Shown here in pieces: positions 28,673-42,260 of a DNA stretch of 57,989 nucleotides; within the stretch, counting starts at the first letter, position 1, and each line of letters starts with the position of its first letter. This DNA comes from Priapulus caudatus (taxonomy: Eukaryota > Priapulida > Priapulimorpha > Priapulimorphida > Priapulidae). The DNA lies in assembly GCF_000485595.1 (NCBI RefSeq), contig NW_014577980.1:163577-221565 (forward strand), read 5' to 3'. The notes under the pieces were generated by a model. It saw only the letters and a list, made by a program, of their open reading frames with translations, made no database searches and was not told the origin of the DNA. The position numbers were made by a program, and so were the translations under genes.

Positions 28673-31340
28673 TGCATCGTCGCTCCTCAACCGGGCTGTA
28701 TGACATTTATCTCCTTCTAGCCTCTGTCCAGCTTCATTCTTTAGCTTTCGGGCTCGCGACCACACGAATGGCGGACTCTCCATGTTGGCCATCAACCTAC
28801 AGGTACGGCACCAGCACAGAACATTACGGATGCCGGGTACGCCGAATAGTTCTGCCAGCTTTTATCGATAAACCTCTTGCGAAGGCATTCGTTGTGTAGG
28901 GCACCTTGCACGCGACGCACAGTCGAAAGTTGTCACGTTGAACTCTGCTATGAGTGTTCATTTGCACACAAATCGGTCTGGCTTAACCTATAATAGGTTG
29001 GCCCTCTTCATCCTCAAAACACAACACAAAAGGGCACTGAGTATCTTCCTGTTGTTCCTCGGGTTATGTCAGCCTTCATTTCGAGGACGTGTCCGCCGAC
29101 AGGTTCTGTGGACAGCCCTTGTTTCAACATATCTTTAGTACACCTCTATATGGCCTATCTTGTCTGCAAATCTGATGGCAGCTCATTTTCAGACGCCTCC
29201 GGTGTCTATCTGAAAATTCGACTCTCTGAGCACGCCAACAGATCAACCGATCACTTGTGTCATGCCTACTGGTTTGGCGGAAGACACACCGTGACAGCTT
29301 TGCACAGACACTGCACCCTTTTCCGCATGAGCTGTGACTGTGTTGCCCACCGACTCTATAATTCTGAGTTCACTCAGCAGATCCATCATCAATTATACTC
29401 TGTCCTTTAGCTGATTTCACCCGGCCCCTAACCCAGTCGTCCTGTAGGGCGCCGATACGTCTCGTGTTTCTCTGTCCGCCTGTTCTTTCATGTTGGGTCT
29501 GGGGCATTTTGACTTAAAGTGAATTCTTCTCGCCGCATATGTCGGCCGTCCTTGCAAAAGCTGACACTTAGTTCTTTCTTCATTGAAGTGAGAGAAGTTG
29601 CAAAATCTGCACTGTTCTTTCTTGCAAAGTTACGTACTGCTTATCCTTGACTCGGGAAATCTTGCCCTTATTTTGTGCACAGTATCAGGGCATAACTGGC
29701 TTCAATGCTCTGTCACACAACGAAGCAGACTGTACAGCCCTGCACACATCAATGCACCTGTCAAAGGTCAAGTTCTCTATCTTTAGCAAGTCTTCTCTCG
29801 TGTCATTTCTCTTATTCCAGCACAAAACTCTGTCTCTTATCATAGAGGCTTCGCACGCGCTGCAAACTTACAGGTTTGTTGCCAGTGTTCTGAGGTCTGC
29901 CAGGAAGTGATCAAGTCCTCCCCTTCCTGCTGACAACGCCGGTGAAATAAAAATCTCTCCATGGTCTCATTCACCTCACCTATGGCATATTCTTGAAACC
30001 TCTCTATAATTTCAGTGACAGTTCTTTGTGACTCGGGCGTTGAGAGCTAAACCCCGGGCGTTTCCGCATCGTCAGCGAGACAGGTTCTCAAGGGATTGCT
30101 ACCTGAAACGCATGGTCTTTCGTGTGCAGCCCAGATAACAGGTTGTAGTTGTCCAATATTTTCTTAAACAGCTTCCAACTCCCTACCTTGTCTTCTTCCA
30201 AAGTCAGGGGCTGTGGTGGCTTTATGCTGCCGAGTGTAGCCCTGCCTGTCAGGCTCACTGCCACGTGTCACGTGCGTCTCCATTTGACTTGTGAATCTTT
30301 CTCCAGCCTATAACACAGCACCTCAACTTCGTCTCGGGGATTATTTCGACAAGATTCACCTCGCCTTCGGCGAATAACTGTTAACTATCATACGCGCGCG
30401 AACGATTCGAATTACATTTCTATAAACCCTAGATATTAATAGATACATGTCTTAGCCTTAATCTCTGTGAATTTTGAGTTTATTGAAGTACCGATTAGTC
30501 TAATTAATTAGAAAATATGCACGCGGTATCGCTCATTGGGCTAATACATGCGCGGCTATGGCCGGGTAGGAAAGTGTACTAAACTTAGTAACTACCATAT
30601 TTGCGCGCGAACGATATGAGTTTGTTACATTTCTATAAATTTTTAGCTATTATAGACACATGTCATAGCTAAATCTCTGTGAATTTTGAGTTTATTGAAG
30701 CGAATGAGATTATTAATTAATTAGCAAATATGCACGCGTGGTATCGCTATACTCATAGGCTACTGCACGTGCGGCTATGGACGGTGAAACGAAAACGTCA
30801 CGAATTATATTTTTATCTTCAATCAGCGGTCGGAGCAATTCCTCTGTTAGACGCACTCGATGTAAGTTGACAACAGCCTGTGTAGTGAGTGAATCCACGG
30901 TACCCAGCATAGGCCATTCATCATGCTCTGCATCACAATGTATACCAGCTATCTCTATCTGCTCACGTATTACGTATAAAATTATGTTTCGATATTGGAC
31001 ATTGACCAATCCTTCTGCTTCTAAGTTAAACTGTCAGTGTCACCCAGTTGAAGTCACTCCACACTAGAACTTGAACTTAGAACTCAGCTGACCCCACAGT
31101 CCGCTGCCACTGGCCACTGCCTTGGGTCTCAATTTCAAAAGATCACCTTCAAACGGTTCTTCATTGCAATAGATCCCTGACTTGGACATAATGATAATGT
31201 TAAAGGTTATGGCAAAATCGCTCATACACACAATCTAACTTCCATTAAACTCACAGCATGTAGACAAAAACTACAATTAAACTTAGTCCAGGCTTGTCAA
31301 GCGACCACCTTATGATTTCATCACCATTGACATCATTTTT
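28673..31340 (-). mobile_element. Ty3/Gypsy-type retroelement fragment, reverse orientation (block Z, copy 1)
   Basis: Reverse complement of 42.4-44.98 kb. Minus-strand pieces of gag (about 29940-29600), a CCHC knuckle (about 29545), protease and the first part of reverse transcriptase (near 28690) are recognisable but broken by indels. Gag is preceded by two tandem 200-bp units (30560-30780, 30370-30560). The element stops at 28673 where the 46-bp repeat begins, the same internal point at which the other copy changes to the SAM sequence. Confidence 0.8.
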
Positions 31341-31530
31341 AGCTCACCTTGACATCGGTCAAGCTGTATTGCCATGGGTCGTCGTCCGTCGTCCGTCCGT
31401 CCGTCCGTCAACATTTCGCTACGGTCAACGATAACTCAGGAACCGTTTGACCCATATGTTATATGAAATTGGGTATAGTTGTTACTGCTATGCTCCCATA
31501 TTAAACGTCCTATTTTGAAGCATGCTAGTC
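31341..31530. repeat. TAGCTCACCTTGAC repeat with GTCCGTC tract
   Basis: Starts TAGCTCACCTTGACATCGG, then a run of cgtc/gtccgtc units and TCAACATTTCGCTACGG. Copies at 42262-42435 (inverted) and 55870-56055. This type of repeat is common in marine invertebrate genomes. It joins blocks Y and Z. Confidence 0.6.
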
Positions 31531-32545
31531 GACGTACTTTCAAAGCCACGGCAATTTTTTGGACAAAAATGGGAATTGCCATTAGTCAGTTCAGGCTTCA
31601 ACGGATTTTGCTCATCTTTGGTATGCTGAATGAATAAGGGCTAGGGGTTTTGATTTTAAAAAAAAAAAATGCAAATTAGGTAGGGTTGCGCAATTATATA
31701 GCATATTTATATAGACACAAACAGTCTGTGGTGTCACACTCGTCTGGCTTCGTTTTACAAGATTTCATTGGACAATACTTTAATGCAAAAATTGGTATTT
31801 CCTCTCCACCGCTGCCGATAAAACGTCTATATTAGAGTAAAGTTTTACAAAAACATGTCGGAACGGAGATAACCATTTAATTTCAAATGCCATGCGCTAC
31901 AAAGCGGGTATAGCGCCATCTACGGTCACAAATTGTGATTCATTTTGGGTTTATAGATTATTTTTGATTCGATATACACGATGGCAATCATTTCTATAAT
32001 GTACGTCGATGGTTGCTCAATTAAAACCGACTTGTTCTACTCACTCATTTGTGTCTTTTTTTGGTGAGCTACAGTGTCATTGACACTTTTCATTGCCACT
32101 AGCACTGAGGACATTTTTAACTAAGACAAAGTGCACTCACGGAGAGTGCATACCTCTGCCAGCGACAATACCCATACGCCATACGACTCACAAACACACG
32201 AATAAGCCACGTATATACGCCAGCGTACTGACATGGTACAGGCTGCTTGCTGCTCGCTCCGCTCGTAGCAGCCGCCTCATTGCTGCTGCTCGCTCACTCA
32301 CATGTACACGCTCGCTGGGTATCACTGGCTGGCTGGCTGAGCTGGCTGATGCGCTAGAAAGGCGAATACATAAGAGCGAATGCTAAGAGCGAAAATACAT
32401 AACCTCCTCCAACTCCGTTGGGCGGAGGTAATAATATAATGAAACACTGTGGCAGTTCATATATACAGTGTTGGTCTTTAACCTAATGTAATGACATACA
32501 TGTACAGCATTTCATTTCCATTCTCTCATTGTTTTGCTCTTGTAG

Positions 32546-35500
32546 GAAGATCTCAGTTGTTGCCATGATGTTGATGAAGCCAGCAAAAGTGATGATGAAT
32601 ATGAAGAAGCGACCGTGGTGGAAACTTTTGATGAGAAAGAGGTATAAATTAGACTATGTCTTCCCTGCCATGGACAGTAACGTCTTTATACTTATTGATG
32701 TTTCAATATTACTATAATTGTTGTTATTATTATTAATATTTACCTCGTGAATATGATTTCTGTAGCACTTCCAAGTGGTCTTGATTTACACAATCTGATT
32801 GTAGAGACTGTAGTAACTTAATTTAGGACAAAACAATAACACTATCAGTAGCATCTAAAATCATGGTAATAGTTTAATAATGTGGTCAAGCTCTAAAAGC
32901 TGATTTTGATGGTGATTTATCACCTGTAAAACTAAAAGTAGCCGCGCTTTGTTGATTAAGTAAACTCTCAGCCTTTTGCTGGGTATTGCTCTAATGAAGA
33001 TTAAACGTTTATTGACAAATGAATCGAATCAATCACTTATTTTATTTATAGGGAGATATATCTCTATGCTCAAGGCCAAAAAATTTCATGAAATTTCCAG
33101 CACCTAATTATGTTACCACAAAAAATTTTGAATTTTTATGTAAAAATGATTATTTGGATATTTCTCAATTACCAGAAAGAGTGAGCGATACAAAATTTTC
33201 GCCACACATATAAGCAGAATATGTACCAAAATAGCGCATCAGGATTTTTCTTTATGTTTCATATTTACCGAGAAAAAATTAAAAAAACTGCCTAAAATTC
33301 AAGTCGCACGTTTGAATTAAAAATTTTAGCGAATAAAGAGACAATAACTCATAAAATACGGCACTTAATAACAATTCCCGCGCGCTTTTTTACACGCAAT
33401 ATGTTACCATTAAAATGAGTGTAAAATTAAATTATCCGAGTTATTAGAAAATACCATTTTATACATCGACTACTAAGTCAGAAATTGGAACGGAGAAACG
33501 GCGTTTTCTGACGTCAGGCCGCGCTCATTACAGCTGTACGCGGGCAAGCAAAACGCTCTGACAGTTTCACATGTACGGTATATGGAGAAATGAGCATGTA
33601 CACAGGTGTCACATAGTGTTAGCCATCGAATAAAGTTGAAAATGAAAAACGAGTGAAATTTTTCCTAAAACCTGAGAGTATCTTTAATATGATTGAGCGG
33701 ATTGACATGATATGCTTTTACATTACAGTTGCACAAATTCATCGGTCAACTTAAATTCAAGAAAACACACAGTGGGGTATGTATGAAATGCAACATTATG
33801 TCATGTTTTTCCCTTCTTCAATGGTTTATATAAGGCCAAAACAAAATATTTGTGTGGTTACCGTTACATGCCGAAAATAAATAGTGTAAGTAGTAGGGAA
33901 AACATTTTATTTTCTTGAAATATTTTATTTACGAACCATGTCCGAAGGTGTGCGTTGTGCCTTTTGAAGCAGGAACTGTCCAATTAATATATATATTTAT
34001 TTATTTTTTTGACTTTAAAGAAAATTGACAATAAAATGTTTAGCGTCGCTGGGAATAAATAGGGTCGTCGGGAAACCGTAACCACACCTATATTTGTTTT
34101 GGCTAACCAGTATTCATGGTCATATTGTATGATGAACCATTATCTTGATTTATAATTTTCCTTCTATGTTGTTATATCCGTATCAAACCAAATACCCTAC
34201 TTGCCCCTGTGATGCTGTCTTTCCCTTATGAACATGTCTTCTGTAGGTGTTAAAGATGGCTGTCTCCATATTGTATATTTATAAAGAGCAGAATACAAAA
34301 CTGCAATATATATGTCAGTTATGATAAATTTATACTGTTTAGTGAATGAGATGTGCAAGCCATCTTGAAATGGCAGTTGTTCTATGAAAGCTATTCTTAT
34401 CATACAATTTTTATAGGCAAGAGAAGGAAGGGGTTAGCAAGCCAAAAAAGAGAAATCACGAAATGAGAATACTAAGAAGAAGAATATGGATACATCACAG
34501 TCTTCCCGGACAACATAGCTCCTGCAAACATTGCTCCACAGGTACCTGCAAGAGAGAGCAAAAATAAAGAACAAGAGGATAACAGACGATTCTAATTCTG
34601 CTACAATCAGCGGCAAAAGAAATTGAAGAAGACGAATGGTGTGCAGGATCCCCTCGTTTCCAGTTCGACCGTGGCCAGACTAAATCCCGTCACTTCCCTC
34701 CACTCTCACAAACAGCAAAGAAAGTATCTCCTTGTAAAACCAGGAACCAAGTGGCATGAAGATCAGGTACGTCAAGGCGATGTTGATAGTAAAATAAATT
34801 TGTGTATAACTGTACGAATATTTCCCACAAGTAGATGAACATGTATACAGCTGCGAATGAAAATAATGTGCCAAAAATGAACTACTAACCATTCTAAACC
34901 ATGGTTCTAACCGAGATTCTAAACATGTTTTCACTTGTATTTGTATATGTGGGGGCAAACGAGTACAGATTTCAATCTAAATGAAAGCATCTTATCATTA
35001 CAGTTTCAGTCTGATCCACTAGTGTGGGAGCCTGCCCCTGCGCACGTTGTGAAAACGCTGCAGACACTTGCAGAGAGGTTTATCCAAGATGAAGTCAACT
35101 TGTACAATCAGAGTAAGCAGGTGCAGGGCTCGAATTAAGCGACGAGAAGGGCAAGGCAATTTTTTAGGGCAATGTGAGAAATCGCCTTGAATTTTCTCTA
35201 AAAATGGAAGGGCACAGTACGCAATTTTAAAAGGCACCAAGGCAACTCTCAAAAATTGAGAAGGGCAACAATGGCACTTTTGTAAAATAAAGCAAAACTC
35301 ATAACAAATTATTACATCAACATCGTCTTGCTTTTAATGTACAAAACAATATGCCCCATGTAAGCTTACCCGTAACACCGACCCCTGTACCCCCCTCTGC
35401 TAATGGAAAGTACAGTAACAAGAAAATTTTACATGCCCCGCTATCAGGAGCGAATAATTATCGATGCTGTTATTATTCCTCCTGCGGACTATCGGTTTTA

Positions 35501-37400
35501 AGCTCAGCATTGCAACTACAGCACGCACGCGCACGTGTTATGTTGACTCGACTAAAAAACGAAATCAGGGCAGTAGATTAAAGGGCACCGACGCCAATTA
35601 CACAACAGGGCAAGCAGGTGACTGCCGTCGGTTGGGTTGGATTTTCAGGGCAGTACGGCGATTGATAGGGGCACCGACAGCAATTGCGCCGTCGTGCCGT
35701 CGGTTAATTCGAGCCCTGAGCAGGTGGTATTTGTTGTGTACTAATCTATATTAATCCCGATATATATATATATATATATATATAAAATAATACATATAAA
35801 TATATATATTATAGATAGACAGGGTTTGAAAATAACTGCGCGATCCGCGTGACCGACGGCTTTTTCAGCTTCGGATCAACACCGGATCATGAAAAATAAA
35901 AACATCCGGTTGATCCGACTTGAAATCACCGGAAAAAAAAAAGGAAAAAAAAAGAGGTATTCAAGTCTGCAAAAGCAAAGCATGTGGATGTACTTTTAAG
36001 TGAACTGGAAAGGAAGGTTTCCCATTAATGGAAACATGTTGCAAAACATTTCACTCATTTGTACATCAAGTCATGGCCCTAGATCTGAAGGTGAAGAAGA
36101 CTATGGCGATTAGTGCTCTTGATGATATCGTGGCCCATCACAGGACAGTTTTGGAGGCGGCATCTGTACAAACTGAAAACGTTGTAGAAGAGTGGACCAC
36201 CATTAAACTCTATGTACAGAAAAGGTACAGTGATGAAACGTGGCCGTGTCAAAAGGCAACATGGGCAGACATTCTGGGCAGCAAAACCCAAGAAGCAAGA
36301 ACTTTTGCTGCTGTGGTGAATCTGTTGCTGTCTTTGCCGTCTACTAGTGTAGAGTGTGAGAGAGGTTTCTCTCAAATGAAGGAGAATAAAGTCTGATTGG
36401 AGAAGCAAGTACTATCAGGATCCAACTAAATGCACTGATGAGAATTTCTCTGGATTCTCCTGGCAGTAGGTGCCTTTTTGATCCGGTCTATTGCCAGTGC
36501 ACTGTGGCGAAGCAGAGAGCAAGACGAAGCCTTTTGTCAAACCGTAATGGGCCTCAATCTTTCCACTAAAACCCTGCCACTGTTGAAGATGATGATGAAG
36601 CAGACAGCGAAGATATTACGTAGAGACGATGATGCACGTATTAATATTATGTAGAAGCTGTCTGTGCAACACTCAGACTCAGACTGAGAAAGAGATAAAG
36701 AAATAAATCAAAATTCTAATTTCCTGATTGCTGCTGTTGCTATCTTTTTTGCCTGTTACTCTGTATACGCTGTAAAAACAGGAACATATTAGCAATGTAT
36801 AAATAATTATAACGTATGCGTTTCGCAGGATTCACACCAAAATGTTGACAGGATCACCAATAATTATAACATCGTAGAATCCGTGCTAGATCTACCTGAT
36901 GGTCAGAAAAGTATTTCAACCTGGCATAGAAGTACATATATACAATTGCTTGAATGCGTCTTTCACAGATTGCTGTGCGGAAATCACTTTATTTAGTGAT
37001 TTGCATATATAGTTGCCTTCGACGATTTAAATACCGGAGTGCAATTGCCCAAAACCTAACGAGAGCAAAATGCGATGACTCGATATACGTAGCACAGATG
37101 TGCAACTCGAAACTGTTAGCATTGACGAGCGGATATTCGATCGCTCAGGAGTCACACTACACCGCGATTACAATGTTGTCGGTGAATCGTTCTACCCAGT
37201 GCGAGCGAAAGGAAGAAGCCCGGCGGACGAAACGCACTGGATGAAGACGGTGGAATACGCCGGTCACGCTGGCCGACAGGAATGCCGCGTTGACGCTGCT
37301 GCTGCAAGGACGCTCCGCAAGTACACCAACCACATCACCATCGATTATGCTCGTCGGCATGGCCAGAAAGAAGGGACGGCGCGAGCCATAATGGCGCTCG
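32546..37400 (+). pseudogene. Inverted copy of the CEBPZ 5' exons (1-5)
   Basis: Plus-strand copy of block Y. Exons: 32546-32641 (exon 1, indel pair), 33729-33775 (exon 2), 34417-34766 (exon 3, 350 nt against 349), 35004-35112 (exon 4, open) and 37200-37400 (exon 5, expanded). The intronic hAT element and MITE are present at the equivalent inverted positions. The frame is broken in most exons. It cannot be a working 5' end here because exons 6 onwards do not follow on this strand. Confidence 0.85.
36028..36640 (+). pseudogene. hAT transposase C-terminal fragment, inverted copy
   Basis: Counterpart of 21185-21825. Here the frame is open through LPSTSVECERGFSQMKENK, so the CERGFS signature lost at 21440 is visible, but the frame breaks a few codons later. 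Useful for confirming the hAT assignment. Confidence 0.75.
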
Positions 37401-39080
37401 GTGAGCCCGTCCTCGCGACCCAACTCGTCTCGGATTTCAGAGGTGGGGGGGGGGCGTGAATTCGAATTTGTAAAAGTGTACAGGGTTCGGGTGTCGAAAT
37501 TTTAAGTAATTTATAAATTTTATTAGGTTTTTGGCGTCGAACAAGAATTTTTGGGTTTGAATTTTAGTTTAATGCAGGAGGGACAATGTTCAAGTCCTTG
37601 TCCGTTGATACCAGAGTACATTTGAAACTGCTTAAAATGTCCCTTGAGGAAAACCGCCAAAAATGTCATATAGGTGGTTTCATCTGGATAAGTTGTCACT
37701 GAAAGGGGAATCCCAAAAACACAATCTCCTATAGACAGGCAGTGTATACAGGTGTCCGCAAACATAGCCCCCACGTATTCTCAGTCGCGCAGACAGTCGA
37801 ACCTGTCTAAAGACGTGTACTTTGAGGAAACCCCCAAAAATTGTCGCTTTAGTAGACAGGTGTCTATCCCTATAGGTGATTTACTGTAACAATGTCCCGT
37901 TAAGTATACATACTGTATACAGGGGTGGCGCGGGTATTTTGATAGGGGGGGGGCGAGACGTGCGCAAGAAGCATCGAGGCAGACAACTGCCTGATAAGGG
38001 GGAGCGGGGGAACTTCTTAGGGGGGTGTGGGGGCAATGCCCCCCCAGAAAATTTGTGAAATATACAGCTCTGAGAATGCTCTCAATCTAAAAGCCATTTC
38101 AAGGGTACTTCAATAGCTCACAACAGCAACACTGTTTGGATGAAAAGGAAAAAATTATGCATATAAACCATCGATTCACTTACTGTAAAATTTTGATGGG
38201 CACTGGGAAATTCCGTCTGGTTTAGAGTTGTCCGAAAGTAAATGTATTTTGTAGATCATATCAAGCCTACGTAGGAAGCTTTTTATTTAGCTACACGCCT
38301 GTATAAAATGTATATGAGCGCGAAGAGAGTAAAAACAATATAGAAATACGGTTAAAAACTCTGCGTGGTGCGACGAGGCTGTGCTGGCTGTTGCATGACT
38401 AGTAAGTAATACGACGATTTGCAAGCTACCAGTGACTTATGTGTGTAAAACTTAGACGAAATATAATTATTTACTGTAACATGTTCAACAGGCCTAATAT
38501 TACATAAATCTTGTTAATATTACTTTGAAAACAGTACATACTGAAGTCGTTTGTTAACAACCATGATACTTTATTGTTTACATCAGAACGTGAAATGCGC
38601 GCGGATGTGCGAAATTACTTACACAACCTATACGCCACCGTGAACAGGAGCGTCGCACTGAACCACGTGCACGTAAATAAACCCGCCCCAACCACAAATG
38701 TAAGGTTCAACTACCACTTGGCCAAAGTGAAGCTCCACCCCATTCTTATCGCCATTTTTTGGTATGCCAAACGCTGCTAACTGGGGCGATTCAGGAACGC
38801 TGTGGCTAACCTGTGCGCCGAAACAGTCCCCACGACGTTCTAAATGCCAACGTAAAGTTTGGGCCGTACGGCGCGTAACTCTGCTTTAATCATTATTTAA
38901 TGTAACGGCAGGCTTCAAGATTGAAAAGTAACAGGAGGACTAACAAAACTCTCATAGGAGCCACATAGGGGTCTTTTCACGCTCATTAATCACACCCTTA
39001 AAGAGGACATGATGGAGAGCTCCACTAAAAAAATCACACCCTTAAGAGGCATGAGGAGAGCTCCACTAAAAATCACACCC

Positions 39081-39105
39081 NNNNNNNNNNNNNNNNNNNN
39101 NNNNN
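39081..39105. other. Assembly gap (25 N)
   Basis: Exactly 25 N, the only ambiguous bases in the window. Left flank: inverted 46-bp tandem repeat. Right flank: the start of the third Y copy. Gap length is probably a placeholder. Confidence 0.99.
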
Positions 39106-42100
39106 TTGTAGATCGACGTACTTTCAAAGCCACCGGCAATTTTTTGGCAAAAAAGGGAATTGCCATTAGTCAGTTCAGGCTCAACGGATTTTGCTCATCT
39201 TTGGTATGCTGAATGAATAAGGGCTAGGGGTTTTGATATTTAAAAAAAAAAAATGCAAATTAGGTAGGGTTTGCGCAATTATATAGCATATTATATAGAC
39301 ACAAACAGTCTGTGGTGTCACACTCGTCTGGCTTCGTTTTACAAGATTTTTGGACAATACTTTAATGCAAAAATTGGTATGGCGCTCCCACCCTGTGCCG
39401 ATAAAACGTCTATATTAGCAGTAAAGTTTTACAAAACATGTCGGAACGCAGCATAACCATTTAATTTCAAATTGCCATCGCTACAAAAGCGGGGTATAGC
39501 GCCATCTACGGTCACAAATTGTGATTCATTTTGGTTTATAGATTATTATTGCGATATACAGATGGCAATCATTTCTATAATGTACGTCGATGGTTGCTCA
39601 AATAAAACGACTTGTTCTTACTCACTCATTTGTGTCTTTTTTTGTGGTGAGCTACAGTGTCATTTGACACTTTTTCATTGCCACTAGCACTGAGGACATT
39701 TTTAACTAGACAAAGTGCACTCACGGAGAGTGCATACCTCTGCCAGCGACATACGCCATACGCCATACGACTCACAAACACAGAATAAGCCACGAGATAT
39801 ACGCCAGCGTACTGACATGTACGAGCGCTGGCTTGCTGCTCGCTCGCTCGTAGCAGCCGCTCCCATTGCTGCTGCTCGCTCACTCACATGTACACGCTCG
39901 CTGGGTATCACTGGCTGGCTGGCTGAGCTGGCTGATGCGCTAGATAAGAGCGAATACATAAGAGCGAATGGCTAAGAGCGGAATACATAACTCTCCAACT
40001 CCGTTGGTGCGGAGGGGTAATAATATAATGAAACACTGTGGCAGTTCATATACAGTGTTGGTCTTTAACCTAATGTAATGACATACATATACAGCATTTC
40101 ATTTCCATTCTCTCATTGGTTTTGCTCTTGTAGGAAGATCTCAGTTTGTTGCCATGATGTTGCATGAAGCCAGCAAAAGTGATGATGAATATGAAGAAGC
40201 GACCGTCGTGTGGAAACTTTTGATGAGAAAGAGTATAAATTAGACTATGTCTTCCCTGCTATGCGACAGTAACGTCTTTATACTTATTGATGTTCAATAT
40301 TACTATAATTGTTGTTATTATTATTAATATTTACCTCTGAATATGATTTCTGGTAGCACTTCCAAGTGGCGTCTGATTTACACAATCTGATGTAGACTGT
40401 ACGTAACTTAATTTTAGGGACAAAACAATAACACTATCAGTAGCATCTAAATCATGGTAATATGTTATAACGGTCAAACTCTAAAAGCTGATTTTGATGG
40501 TGATTTATCACCTGTAAAACTAAAAGTAGCCGCATTTGTTGATTAAGTATACTCTTCAGCCTTTATGCATGGTATTGCTCTAATGAAGATTAAACGTTTA
40601 TTTGACAAATGAATCGCAATCAATCACTTATTTTATTTATAGGGGAGATATATCTCTATGCTCAAGGCCCAAAAAATTTCATGAAATTTCCAGCACCTAA
40701 TTATGTTACCACAAAAAATTTTGAATTTTTATGTAAAAATGATTATTTGGATATTTCTCAATTACCAGAAAGAGTGAGCGATACAAAATTTTCGCCACAT
40801 TATTAAGCAAGAATATGTACCAAAATAGGCGCATCAGGATTTTTCTTTATGTTTCATATTTACCGAGAAAAATTAAAAAAACTGCCTATAAAATTCAAGT
40901 TCGCACGTTTGAATTAAAAATTTTTGCGGAATAAAGAGACAATAACTCATAAAATACGGCACTTAAACAATCCCTGGCCGCCGCTTTTTTACAGCAATAT
41001 GTTACCATTAAAAATGAGTGCAAAATTAAATTTATTCGAGTTATTAGAAATATCCATTTTATACATCGACTACTAAGTCAGAAATTGGAACGGAGAAATC
41101 GGCGTTTTTCTGACGTCAGCCGCGGCTCATTACACATGTACGCGGGGCAAGCAAAACGCTCTGACAGTTCACATGTACCGGTTATATGGAGAATGAGAGA
41201 TGTACACAGGGTGCACATTAGTGTTAGCCATCGAATAAAGTTGAAAATGAAAAATCGAGCGTGAAATTTTTTTCTCTAAAACCTTGAGAGTATCTTTAAT
41301 ATGATTTACGGTGAGGATTGACATGATTGCTTTACATTTAAGAGTTGCACAAATTCAATCGCGTCAACTTAAATTCAAAAAACACACAGTGGGTATGTAT
41401 GAAATGCAACATTATTTGTCATGTTTTTCCCTTCTTCAATTGGTTTATATAAGGCCAAAACAAAATATTTGTGTGGTTACCGTTATATCTGCCGAAAAAT
41501 AAATAGTGTAAGTAGGTACGGAAAACATTTTATATTTCTTGAAATATTTTATTTACAGAACCATGTCCGAAGGTTGTGCGTTGTGCCTTTTGAAGCAGGA
41601 ACTGTCCAATTAATATATATATTGTATTTATTTTTTTGACTTTAAAGAAAATTGACATAATAAAATGTTTAGCGTCGCTGGGAGAATAAATAGGGTCGGT
41701 CGTGGAAACCGTAACACACACCTATATTTGTTTTGGACCTAACCAGTATTCATGGTCATATTGTATGATGAACCATTTATCTTGTTTATAAATTTTCCTT
41801 CTATGTTGTTATATCCGTATCAAACCAAATAGCCCTACTTGCCCCGGCATGCTGATCTGGCTTCCCTTTATGAACACTGTCTTCTGTAGGTGGTTAAGAT
41901 GCTGTCTCCATATTGTATATTTTAAAGAGCAGAATAAAAAACTGCATATATATGTTCAGTTATGATAAATTTATACTGTTTAGAGAATGAGATGCTGCAA
42001 GCATCTTGAAATGGCAGTTGTTCTATGAAGCTATTCTTATTCATACAATTTTTATAGGCAAGAGAAGGAAGGGGTTAGCAAGCCAAAAAAGGAGAAATCA

Positions 42101-42260
42101 CGAAATGAGAATACTAAGAAGAAGAATATGGATACATCACAGTCTTCCCGGACAACATAGCTCCTGGAAACATTGCTCCACAGGGTACCTGGCAAAGAAG
42201 AGCAAAAATAAGAACAAGTGGATAACAGACGATTCTCAATTCTTGCCTACTGCTTCAAAA
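39106..42260. repeat. Block Y, partial inverted copy
   Basis: Repeats 31.53-34.62 kb in the same orientation. It begins within a few bases of the point where forward Z starts at 42262, read on the opposite strand, so the two form a fold-back. Confidence 0.8.
40134..42258 (+). pseudogene. Third, truncated copy of CEBPZ exons 1-3
   Basis: Plus-strand copy matching about 31.5-34.6 kb. Exon 1 is at 40134-40233, exon 2 at about 41345-41392, and exon 3 starts at 42058 and breaks off near 42250 within the KKSKNKNKWITDDS coding stretch. At the break the sequence changes abruptly to the start of the forward retroelement block. Confidence 0.8.

Larger units (their letters stand above)
31531..38990. 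repeat. Block Y, inverted copy
   Basis: Reverse complement of 18.9-25.9 kb over its full length, in order: CCTCCGCC repeat, CEBPZ exons 1-4, MITE, hAT, exon 5, minisatellite, G-homopolymer repeat and 46-bp repeat. It ends at the N run. Confidence 0.85.

Noticed and set aside
28672-29410. Plus-strand ORFs of 66-114 residues
   Set aside because: They are antisense shadows of the reverse-oriented retroelement.
30713-31067. Overlapping ORFs of about 97 residues on both strands
   Set aside because: Within non-coding flank of the retroelement; broken in the copies at 42.7-43.0 and 56.3-56.6 kb.
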